Source: Nemopilema nomurai (taxonomy: Eukaryota; Cnidaria; Scyphozoa; Rhizostomeae; Rhizostomatidae). Taken from it: a stretch of DNA of 64,000 nucleotides. How positions within the stretch are numbered: the first letter of the stretch is position 1; every line of letters starts with the position of its first letter. Below are positions 12,501 through 23,500 of this stretch, in pieces. Both the position numbers and the translations under genes were made by a program. The stretch covers positions 186,001-250,000 of the forward strand of contig ML133367.1 in the NCBI GenBank assembly GCA_003864495.1, read 5' to 3'. A model generated the notes under the pieces. That model was not told where the DNA came from. It was given only the letters and a program-made list of their open reading frames with translations, and made no database searches.

Positions 12501-13830
12501 GAAACATTTTGTCTTTTATTTATTTCAGCTAATAAGAACTCTCGAGTATTGTGCTAATTGCAGTATCTATGTGACAAATCACGTGAGTAACAGCTTAAAG
12601 CTAATGGAAGGGGGGGCTGTAGTCAGAAGAAAGGCAACTTGGTTTCGAGGTAGTTTTCTCAAAACCGGAAGGTGGGTGGAGAGGATCACTTGCCCCTTGG
12701 GCTCCCCAGCTCATACGTCGATGACAAGGAGACGTATGTCAGTCTAGCACACCCTAACCCCAGTCGCCAGCTCTCGCATCTTACAGCACGATTACGTCAC
12801 TGCACACAAACCTGATTGCTACTTTGAAATACCGACTATTAAAAAATCACTTCATTTGTACGCACTTTTCCCACATTTAATATCGGCAGTCTATTTGCAA
12901 GGAAATCGTTTGTTGACAATCTTCGATCTCCTTGCTTTCCTTAATTGCACCACTTAAAGTATCATTGCAATGAGCGAATTGTTAGCACTTCGAAATGGGA
13001 CGTGTGTGTGGTTGGGCGGTAATATATACAAAACACACAGAGCTAGTATCATAATTGGTAAGTTTCTATTTTGGAGAAAGGGATCAGAGGAATTCGGCTT
13101 TAAAATACCGACGACTTGACGCGATGCCAAATATAGGAAAAGTTAGTCAAACAACCGCCTTGAACAAAACACTTTTCATTAACACGACGTGCAACAAAAG
13201 AGACAGTCAGGCGCATTGATACGACAAAAGCGAATATGCTTTACTACATCTTCGCAAAAATTTCCCCTTTGATTGGAAACAGAAAATAACGCTTCCTTTT
13301 CGCAATAAGTATTAAACTTTTGAAACGGATATTTTCTATTTCTGTGCAAAACGTTTTCGCATCCTAAGGCTTCTGAGCCAAATATGCACTAACTTGCACT
13401 ACCTTAAAAAAGTTCTCCACAATAAAAAGTTAGCAAATGCAAACGCAAATGTAGTCACAAGTAAGATATCGACGGTTCATTCCAGTGGCGCAGGAGCCAT
13501 GCCCCACCCCGCTTTTAAGAAAACCATGCAAAATTGCCCCTTCCAAACCCAACAGTGCCCCTACGAGACTGAAAAGGCCACTTCATAATACAAAAATGGA
13601 CGTGGCCACTTGCTCCTTCCTTGATCTGCCCCAAATTTATAGACGCTTCCGACGCCCCTGTCTCCTTTTCGCTTGCCGGTGGCTGTTTTAGGCTTAAAAA
13701 GGAGACAGAAGCTAGGAGAGTGCCGATCCAGTAGCATTTGCATTGCTCGTTCTTGTGCTCATTACAGATTGCAATTTCCAACTGTACTTCTTCATTGCGA
13801 TTTGCGAAACCTTGCAGAATTTTGTCGACA
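6596..13830. other. Gene-poor stretch between the metalloproteinase and COQ7
   Basis: No exon with family motifs or a phase-consistent splice chain was found on either strand. It contains a 5'-intact, 3'-truncated copy of the inverted-repeat element (7583-7906), a 10-G run at 11342-11351 and a 7-G run at 12610-12616. A somewhat more G+C-rich patch at about 9280-9650 has overlapping ORFs of 60-80 codons on both strands, but none resembles a known protein. Confidence 0.5.
7583..7906 (+). mobile_element. Truncated copy of a TA-flanked inverted-repeat MITE
   Basis: The first 320 or so bases match the copies at 13.8-14.5 kb, starting with a degenerate inverted-repeat end (CTTTCTTTTATAAGGAACC). 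Shared landmarks are the repeated AAAGTTCCTTA motifs, GAGAGGGGCGAG and TTGACACACGAATAGCAAAC. The left end directly follows a TA dinucleotide (7581-7582), as in the other copies. The right inverted repeat is missing and homology stops after the AAAGTTCCTTAGGGATTTC region. It encodes nothing, so it is a non-autonomous, old copy. Confidence 0.75.
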
Positions 13831-13832
13831 TA

Positions 13833-14055
13833 CACGCTTTTTTATAAGGAACCTACCTTAAGACCTAGTTCAAAAAGTTCCTTATTTGTAGACCTCAAAT
13901 CATTAAATTTTAGTACAAAAGTTCCTTGAAAGTTTCTTAATTTTTACTGCACATCAATAAACCTTAGCACTTAATAAAGAGAGGGGCGAGATAGAATATG
14001 CGGAAACTACTCAAAAAAACATTTGACACACGAATAGCAAACAATATATGCGAGT
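13833..14055 (+). mobile_element. Outer MITE copy, interrupted by a second copy
   Basis: Begins CACGCTTTTTTATAAGGAAC after TA (13831-13832) and runs for about 220 bases, colinear with the full copy that follows. It stops at GCGAGTA, exactly where the full copy reads GCAAGTATTGGC. A second copy starts at that TA, which suggests insertion of one element into a TA inside another. The expected continuation of this outer copy is not seen after the inner one; only a right-end inverted repeat remains (ending at 14455). So either an internal deletion followed, or the two share ends. Confidence 0.7.
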
Positions 14056-14056
14056 A

Positions 14057-14455
14057 CACGCTTTTTTTATAAGGAACCTACCACAAGGCCTAGTTCCAAA
14101 AGTTCCTTATTTGTAGACCTCAAATCTTCAGATTTTAGTACCAAAAGTTCCTTAAAAGTTCCTTAATTTTTACTGCACATCAATAAACCTTAGCACTTAA
14201 TAAAGAGTGGGGCGAGACAGCATATTCGGAAACTACTCAATGAAGCACTTGACACACGAATAGCAAACAATCTATGCAAGTATTGGCTGCAAATGAATGG
14301 AACCGGCTTTTTAGTTCTTGATGCTTGCAGTTATAAACATTTTTCAAATCGAAAAGTTCCTTAGAGATTTCGTTTTTAGTAGTATAAATTCTTTATATAT
14401 TTCGGCCTTCTACTTGTAGGTTCCTTATAAAGCGGTTCCTTATAAAAAAAGCGGG
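14057..14455 (+). mobile_element. Near-complete mariner-type MITE with terminal inverted repeats
   Basis: About 400 bases. The left end CACGCTTTTTTTATAAGGAA is mirrored by a right end TTCCTTATAAAAAAAGCGGG followed by TA (14456-14457), and TA also precedes the left end. TA target duplication with short inverted repeats is the hallmark of Tc1/mariner-derived elements; family membership is inferred from that alone. No ORF is present, so transposition would need enzyme from elsewhere. The right end carries two overlapping copies of the repeat (GGTTCCTTATAAAGC, then GGTTCCTTATAAAAAAAGCG), consistent with nesting. Confidence 0.78.
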
Positions 14456-15708
14456 TAGAGAATAATTATCGTCGCAACGGCTGATGGAGACAGGATTCTA
14501 ATCCTATTCAAACGAGTCTACAAGAGCCATTTGAGAAGAGGAGCTCGCTTGGAGAGACGATAAACAATGACACATTGAGAAGGATTCAAACACAGTCGAA
14601 CTCTGAACACGCACCAACTTCGCATTAACAAAACATGAGTAATGCTTAAAGTCCTTTGGTTTCAGCTTTCAAGGATAGACGACGGATGCAGCCGGAGAGA
14701 TGCCAGGAAAACGATGCCTCATTCATTTCAACAGTGGCTTTGTTTCCACATTACTATTATTAAAAGCCTCGCGTGGTGAGCATAGGATATAAGTGTTGAG
14801 AAAATTTCCTGTATTTAGAAAGCGGATTTCGAATACTGAGTAATAGATTATAGCTAGCTAATTAAAAGCGTGATATGGGGTCGCTGACTTGTTACCAAAC
14901 CACTGGAAATTATGAAAGGAAATCTCTATACCGTTAACAATGCCACAGAGCTTCAATTCTTCCCATATATGGGGATTCATCGTGAGAAAACTGAAAGAAT
15001 TAGGCCTCGAGGAAGCAAAATCAATGAACACATTCTTAGTTTAATTTCCAGCAAATCGCTTCGGATTTGCAGGCTAGACCTTACCATCCAGTCTGTGACA
15101 GCTAACGAACTTTGGTTTGCTTTTAACCGAACTCAAACTTTTTACGATATTCTGCGTGCTTTATCTCTCGGTCACCTAAAAGTGCAAAACATGCGCGAAG
15201 GGAGATATATGAGTTCATACGCTCCATTATCATACTGTAGGTCTGACTTTTCATAACAATGTCCGTTTAAACATCACTTAAAATGTAATTCTGAATTTTT
15301 TCCAGTCCCTTGAATAATTTCCAACATAATAATTTCAATTTGCTATCATTAAGAACAAGAGGGGTAATTTGGGGATATATATTTCTCATGTTCATCTGAA
15401 AGAAACAGACATGTCATTTTCCTTTCCTAATCATTTTAAGAGGGTATCAAAGGTTATGAATCAAGTGAAACAATGCCCAGGTTCAGAGTGAAACAGTCTC
15501 TGTTCCAAAAATTTAATTATTGTCTGACCCATTTCTCGTCAAAACCCAATGCAAACATTCCCCTTTTCCCTTCAACTCGGGATATTAAGGCGCATTTCCA
15601 CAATGCAGCCACAACTTTTTCCTACAAGTTAGGGACTGAAAAGTTGTTGTCAAGACTCGTTTCTGGAACCCAAAACGAGGCAATTATGAAATTTTCATCA
15701 CTCTGAAA
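14456..15708. other. Upstream flank of COQ7; no gene seen
   Basis: Contains ATG ORFs of 114 codons (14912-15256) and 77 codons (15473-15706), neither with recognisable domains or splice partners. The last few hundred bases should hold the COQ7 promoter, but no motif stands out. Confidence 0.4.
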
Positions 15709-18700
15709 ATGGCGGCCATAGCCCTTCGAAGGAGAGTCGTCTATGACAGTAGAATAATTTGCCGATGTTATTGCTCAAATTCTTCACAATCAGAAAAATC
15801 CAGAAGAATAAACACCAAACAACTTGTTGACAAAATATTGAGGGTGGACCATGCAGGGGAATATGGCGCTGATAGGATATACGCAGGCCAGATGGCAATT
15901 TTGGGGAACAGTGGTTCTACAGGCGAACTTATACAGGTAGGAAGAGCAGATGCCTCGCCTTAGTAAGCCTAAATATAGACTAAAGTTAAACGTCGTTTAG
16001 GAGCTTCGTAATTATGGTTTGGTTTGCGGTACACACGAAGTGAGTGAACGCAATCAAACAGGGGAACTGATAATTTAAAAAGAATTACTTGAAGCAAAAC
16101 TGCTCAATAGAGCATACCACAAGCTTGAAACTTGAATGTTGTTGAAAACAAAAAAGAAAATATGAAAAATAAAAATATTTCTAGTATGTTGATATTAGGA
16201 ACCCCCAAGAGCCAATGAATACTTCTAAAATTGCAAATTAATTAAATCCCAAATAAGGATTGGCTGCAAGTTTTGTGCCTAACAGTTATTCATCAGAGAA
16301 AGGCTTAAAATATCATAAAGGCTCTAAGTGAAGAATTTTGAATTTTATATTTGAAAATTCAATTTTTTCCTATCTTTCCACAAGTTTTTGCTATATTATC
16401 TGCAGTCTTGCTATATATCTGAAAAGTATCTGGTGAATTGTGATGCATGCATGTTTGCTGGCAAAACTATTTTGCTACACTTTATGGTAACAAATATTTA
16501 CAGTTTCTGAAACAATTACGAAGCAGACAGAAAGCTAGTCTTGGGCTAGTAGAGGCTTCAAAATGAAATATTGGTTGTGAAAGAGTAGGTTTGCTCCCAA
16601 AAATTTTATCAAAAGTATCTGTTAGTCTCATTACTTTAATTCTTGGTAGAAAATGTGGGATGATGAAAAAGCACATCTGAGGACAATGAAAAAGCTTTTG
16701 GTTGAAAACAGAGTTAGGCCAACAGTCCTCCTACCATTTTGGAATTTAGCTGGATTTGCATTGGGTATGACTCTTCATATTATCTTTTTAAGAGTAAAAG
16801 TGGATGTAAATGAAGCCAAAGTGCATATTTTCCAAATTTTAATGAATTATATTTTTGGCTATGTGATGTGTAAGTCTGAAAGTAATTCACTTCATTTATA
16901 ATTGGCAGGAGGTCAGTAAAGGTTTGTTTATAACTACAGTATCTAGACTGTTTTCAATATGTCTTGATAAAATCAAAGGCACTTAGAGTTTTCCCTTAAA
17001 TGAATATGTCCCATTGTGAATTTCAAATTGTCTGAATAATTTATTTTGGTATTTGAAACCCTGTCTTTCTTAATTATATAAAAAGCTTGTAACTCACCAT
17101 CAAAGTAAGATGAACATTCATTTATCCTTAACTGTAACTTTGCCAGGTGCAGGAACTGCTATGCTTGGTAAGGAAGCTGCCATGGCCTGCACAATTGCGG
17201 TTGAAGAGGTCATCGGTGATCACTATGACAGGTTGGTAACATAGAGATAGTAATTGAGTAAATGATACCTTAAAGAATCTTTGTCGTAACAACAAATCCC
17301 AAAAAATTACATGAAAGAGTGCGCATATTCATTTCTCAGTTCTATTTGGTAATTTATTAAAACTGGCGTTGCTTTTGCTTCCAGCATCTTAATTTCCATT
17401 GTTTGAAAGACATTTTACATATTTCTAAGTTTACTCCTTTCAAAATAATCTTATCAGGTCTAAGTTAGTGTGTCATAACTTACATAAGTTACTGACACCA
17501 TCCTACATCGCTCATACGACTCTTGTTGATAGCAGAATCATCTTTACTGAAAAGGTTATTCTGTATAAATGTGTTATGCTAACACTTAAATATTTAAATA
17601 TTCCCTCCTGGAAAGTTCAGTAAGCACTGGATATTTTGTCATTACTTTCTGTTGTTTATTCTATAATTAGCTGATTGTTTAGTAAACTGAGTTTTGCTAA
17701 CTATTTTTCAGTCAATTGCGTGAACTTTTGAGCGATGACCCAGAATGTCATAAAGAATTACTAGAGGTACGTATTTGCTGGTTGTTTGATACACCTAAGG
17801 TGAAACTTCACAGAGTGATATGAAATTCTCTTTGGATCATATAGAGAGTACACCGTGTCTAAAAGAGGAAATAACTTTTCTGCAGTATGAATTGAAGAGA
17901 ACGGATGTTTGTTGAATGGGTCAAGTTGTTGTTTGTGAATTGTTTTTCAATTCTCAGGAAACGTGCAGATCCTGCCTTGATTCCTCGGCTTAGGAAGATG
18001 AATAATACTTGTAATACGACAGTTTTCCCAGGTCTGCCACGCCTTATAAATATTATAAATTATTATTGTAAATATTTACTCCCAACGCTCTTGAGATAAC
18101 TTCGATCTGTAACAAAACACAAAAACAATGCTATGATCCACTTCGTAGATAATACACAGATTCAGGGATGAAGAAATGGAACACCACGACATAGGCAAGG
18201 AACAAGATGGCGAACAGGTTTGTAAATGTTTCTATTATGTAGGCGGTTGAACGCATGTGCCTCCTCTCACGTAAGCAAATTCTTTGAATCCTTACCCAAC
18301 CACGTTTTTTATCCGTATTGTATCAAAATTCTTGTAGTTGGCCCAGGGCCAAATGTTTTCCTTTTGATACTCCGTACAAAAGTTGTTTTTCTAAAAAGTG
18401 CGGAACCCTCTTTGGCACAGCGACGGAAATTCCTTCAAACATCCACACAAATAGTCCCAAAAATTAAGATTGTTTGCATATTTTTAGTACTTTTTCGTCC
18501 GACACTCCTCAGAGTATGCAACCGTCGGAAAATAACCAAAAGCTGACAGAATAAATAGCCAGTTGCCGATCGAAACTTCTATTTTAGAAAATGATGACTT
18601 TTTACAGTCTCGCTGCGTTTGAGTCCCTTTTTACATTGTTGGTATTTGGGGCGTTTAACACACCGACTATGAACCAAGAACTATCAAATCCACAAAAGAA

Positions 18701-19768
18701 ACATGCATCTGTCCTAAGACTGTGCTTTGATTCTCGTATCATTTCACACAATGGTTGCCAGTTCTCATAGCCTAGTTGTCCGACAACTTAGAACAGTTAC
18801 ATAATATTAATCTTGATTCATAAGGGAATATACGAAAATGTTTCTATCTAAAAAGAATTAGTTCTGTTTTTTTTGTCATCAAATTCGCACGATTAAAAAG
18901 AACACCCTCACGGACTAAATATGCACCTGTTTAACCGAAAGAACTTTTAAGGAGTCAAGAAACAAGACCTCAAATCTTTCTTCCAGCAGAAAACCAAATT
19001 AAGCTTAAGTAAATAAGTAAAGTTGTTGCAGCAGCAACAGAGACAATACATTCTTGAGAACCAGTTACAACTTTACAGCTATTTGAATGTTCAAATTCAA
19101 ATATCCAACTTGTGGAAATTGTTTTATCGTTTTCAAAATACGATTCACCAAATCAGCCGTTAGATGGATCTATCCTTTAGATTTTGAATTTCTGGTTATT
19201 TTCCAATACCCCTTGCTATTATAACCCTCTTTTATATTAGTTCTTCAGTTACACAAGACACCTACTTACTCCTCTTCAATTGCACACAAAATTGCAAGTG
19301 TAGAAAGCAAATTGCTATGGATATATTTGTCCTTTTGAGCAATTTACTTCACCAACTTGCCTTTTATTTTAACCCCCTTTCTCTTATTTTAACACTCTAC
19401 TATTTTCCAAACATCTCGATTATCACCATCCCAACACCCTCCTATTAACTGGTACACAAGAGTAATTCGTTATCTAGAAAATGAGAGCAGGAGTAAGGTA
19501 TGTCTATGGCTCTTGTTTGTATTGTAAGAAGTATAATGCAAAAAGCACTCTAGCGCCAATAACCCCCAGGTTTGAGTCTCTTGTCTATTAAATACATGTG
19601 AAAATCAGGCCTACTGAAAGGCAAGCACGGGGCATTTCTGTAAATTTTTTTAATATACTCTTAATTGTTATCGATTTCCTTATCATTTAGGCCCCATTCT
19701 ATGGCGCGATGAAGGCAGTTATTCAAACAGGTTGCAGGACTGCCATATGGTTATCAGAAAGGATATGA
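15709..19768 (+). CDS. COQ7: 5-demethoxyubiquinone hydroxylase, mitochondrial (COQ7/CLK-1)
   Basis: Di-iron monooxygenase that hydroxylates demethoxyubiquinone in ubiquinone biosynthesis, on the inner face of the mitochondrial inner membrane. Exons: 15709-15936, 16650-16764, 17147-17231, 17712-17766, 18149-18217, 19691-19768. Phases agree at all junctions and give 209 aa, close to the animal norm of about 217. The N-terminus is basic (ALRRRVV) and serine/cysteine-rich, fitting a mitochondrial presequence. Two ferritin-like repeats carry the metal ligands: E51 in [15 protein letters not shown] and E82-x-x-H85 in the first half; E134/E135 in [10 protein letters not shown] and EEMEHHD (E170, H173) in the second. 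The protein ends [10 protein letters not shown], the usual COQ7 terminus. In exon 5 the acceptor is CTTCGTAG before 18149; the nearer CAG would put a stop in frame. The start is the only ATG at the front of the presequence. Confidence 0.95.
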
Positions 19769-20596
19769 AACTTACTATTGCTATTGTCTTTGTCACTCTT
19801 TAAAATGAATCTTTTCCTATACACATATGGAATTGCTTTTGTTATGTAAATTATTGCGAATACTTGTAGGTTGAGATGTCATTTCTGCTTTTATTTCCTT
19901 TTTGCAAAAAAGTTCCAAGCTTTGAATGTGCATAAAATTCATTTTTAAGACCTTTATCCACAACTTAACGTACATGGATATGCTTTGCATTAAGGTTCCT
20001 TTTAAAATCAGAAATGAAACTTAAATCACCATGATTTTTGGTGAAAAATAGAACCAAGAAATCGAGAAAGCATCACTCTTCCTTAGCTACGCTCACCTGC
20101 ATGGACTCATGTCGACCATATTTGAGACCTTAATGAAAAACCCAATTGACCGCATCAATCAGGCGAGCGAATCAGTAAACTTTTGTGCGTCGTTTGAATA
20201 CTAAAAGCGTTAACATAGCATAGGTTCGGTGACAAAATGAAGTTTTCACGCCACTGCTAGTAAAGCAAAAAACAAACAGTCCACTTTATTTCCTTCAAAA
20301 ATTTACATATGTATATTATATATATATCTATTTGTGCTAATTCAAGAAAAAGCAAGCTAAGAATTCCGTATTAAAATGAATCGAAACTTCACGACTGAAC
20401 GTCCATTCAAGTCTGAAAGTCTCGTAAAGATACTTTCGAAGCAGTCTACAGTTTTTTACCAGTTTCAGATCAGGTGTGTGTACAAAGGCAGCCAAAGTGC
20501 ACATTCGGCTGAATTGTACCACGTCTTCGCGTTCTAATGATCTTCCAGTTCAAAAATAATAAATTAAATGCAAACAAACACTACGCATTCTACTGC
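19769..20596. other. Convergent 3' flanks of COQ7 and GTPBP1
   Basis: The two genes end tail to tail here. A TTTATT at 20285-20290 (AATAAA on the minus strand) is a candidate GTPBP1 polyadenylation signal about 310 bases past its stop. A short alternating TA tract lies at about 20306-20330. No additional coding sequence was recognised. Confidence 0.5.
20285..20290 (-). terminator. Candidate polyadenylation signal for GTPBP1
   Basis: Minus-strand AATAAA about 310 bases downstream of the GTPBP1 stop, within A+T-rich sequence that has no ORF on that strand. Chosen by position and hexamer only. Confidence 0.4.
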
Positions 20597-23500
20597 TCAA
20601 GGCTCTCCTGTCCTTGGGACGTTCGTGCATGACGTCACGGGTTTAGCTACGGGGACTTCGTTATTCTGGGCACTTGTTGGTTCTGGTTTTACCACGCCAT
20701 TATTTGTAGGTTGCTTCTGCGGGGCACCAGCCGGCTGGATATTCTGCGGAGGTTGGTTTCCAGGCTTCTTTACACCTGTCCCCAGGTTCCTAGACTTATT
20801 GGCCTGCTGGGCTTTTTGGTGCATTTGAGCCTTGGTCGATTTGCCAGTCCGCGTGTTATGAGAGCTCTGACCAGGAATGTCATGAAATAGTCTTGTAATT
20901 GTACCAACTGCTTTGGTCCGGCCTTCGCGGAATATCATCTTCGTACCGGCCTGTACGAACTCCGGATTCTTGATGAAGCGGAATCGACAAAGCGCCCGGT
21001 CACCTGTCCGAAGATGCTCTCTGTCCATTGACAGAATGGTGGCTGTTTGGCGTAAACTACCACAATGTACTGCGGCGAAAATTAAAGCACTTATCGAGAC
21101 TCGTTCGCCTAAATAGTTCAGCCTGAAAATTTTGCAACAAACTGATTATCTTCAATTGGACCACCCAGAAATGTTAGTCACAAGTTGTTTCTCTAAAACT
21201 ACCCCTTGTCGTTACATATGATTGAAAGCCTGCAAACCACACAATGCCCGAAAATTTGGAACTTCGGGCATAAACATCATTGGCGGAAACTTTCATTGAA
21301 GCATGCGGGAATGAAGCGGAACTAACATCTAGGCCACCAACTCACCATTTTTGACCAAAAAATCTTTCCATCTTCTAATGTCGCCCAAAATGGCAGATGA
21401 CTGGGTGTATGTGGTGGCATTATATCTAGATTCAAATCTTGGCTGGCAAAAAACCTGACATTCAGTCAACCGCGGCTTGGCCACAGTTTCGTTTGCGGGC
21501 GCTGCGCAGGCCTTTCACCCATTCCCTTATGCATGTTGTATTTGCAAATGCCAGAAACCTTAATTATTTGATAACCAGGCATCGAATGCTTAATCAGCAA
21601 CGCACAAGTAACCCACTCGGAAACATAAACACAAATCTTTGGCAAGGTCTCTACATATGCCAATAAATTACGACCTTAACGCCAGAAAAGTTAAAAGAAT
21701 TACAGGCTAGCAGAAGGGACGTTTCCACAAACGCAATTGTACTTACCCATTGCCTGGTACCTTGTTGTGATGGTTGTTGGGTGGTGCAAAACGAGGACTT
21801 CAGCTTCAAATTCCCACGTGGCTTCAGCTTCTAAATCTCTTGATACCATCACCATACCCTTGCGAATATCTTGTCTTTTGATCTGCGAAAAGCAAAGACA
21901 ATCACATCTAATAGTGTTACGATACCTAAAATTTCCACATCCAAAAATATTTGCTTAAAAGGATGCAAGAAACTGAATAAAAACACCAAGTGGTAGAAAC
22001 TTCTAGTTCTTCAGCATAAATGAATACTTTTTTAGAAGCTTGTTACCAAGAACTAGATTATTCCGTCAAAACTACACTACCTCGTTGCATGTCATATACA
22101 AGCACGTACCTTCTTCAAAGAGAACGATGCCGTTTGCCCAGCTCTGACTTCTTTCACTGGCATCCGTTTACGGTGAATACTCTTGACCGGCAACGGTTGA
22201 AAATTGCCCGTGGAATCAGGACCAAGAAACAATACCTCGTTGACATGTATGACACCTTGGAGCGTTGTGCCTGATACGACTGTTCCCACGCCCTACAAAG
22301 CAACCACATATTTGGAATAGCAATGGAATGGCAAAAAAGATGGAAACCAACTAGGGGTGACATTATATTTGCCTGTCAGCTTCGACATCCGATATGTATT
22401 ATAAGAAAAAGTATAATACCAAAAAACATAATAAGAAAAGGTATAGTAAGAAAAAGTATTTGATGAAAAGATATGATTTATGGGGATTAAGAGGTGTAAC
22501 TTTGCTTTGATTAGACATAATTCTTGAGATGATTTTAACGATTGAGGCTTCAGAGGACTAATTATCTGATGCTGGAAAAAATCATGGACAAAAGTTGGAG
22601 TTCTTGACAACACTTCTGCAAACATCGTGACTCACATAGCGACCAAAAGTTAATTTAATTTACCGGAACAGAATATGTGTCATCAATCTGGAATATGGCA
22701 GGTTCATTCGCAACAAAACTGCTTCTTGCCGACAAAAGATTCAAGAACATTTTCAAAAGGTCAATGTTCTCTCCAGTTACGTTTGAAATTTGAAAAATTG
22801 GACAAATCCTACAAAGAAAGAATTTTAGATAAAATAGTGTTGAAATAATTTTTTTGTATTTTATAAGGTAAGATAAAGTATCTTTGTTTCAAAATGTCAT
22901 CGTGAAAGTTCTACTGATGTACATGCAATTTTATAGCTAGAAAGTGTGAATTAGTATCCCGCCTTGAACGTAATCACTAATGGCTGGATTTCAAAACATT
23001 TCAATGTCTGGGTTTTTAATACAATTTGATGTGTTGTATTTAATACAAATGTAAGCACAAGAAATGCTTTGCAAATGATTAGAACAGATTATAGACAAGC
23101 TGAAAAACGATTTCTGTTTGATAAAGCCAAAGACAAACAAGACAAACTACTAAACAGCATAATGTACCTCTCCGATGTAAAATTGGACGCTGAGAGAATA
23201 AGGTCATCCTTGTTCTGAACGACAACTGGTATTTTGCGGCATCCAGGGGACTTCAGAATTCTGCAGAGAAGCTTCATTGTGTCTTGTAAAACGTTGGCAG
23301 GACACATGTCAATCTTGGTGACAACAACGAACACAGGAACACTCAAGGCCAATGCAAGACCAAGATGCTCTGAAATAGAAGGCTACTTGATGAGGATAGA
23401 AAAACTTTAGGGCAAAAACTTCCAAAAGTGTTTAGCAGGGGAAATTTGTTTTTAGCTCCCTGCTGATTCAAGGCTATCCCTTAAAAAGTTCCTGGAACTA

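Noticed and set aside
14912..15256. 114-codon ORF upstream of COQ7
   Set aside because: No domain, no splice links to COQ7, whose own start is well defined.
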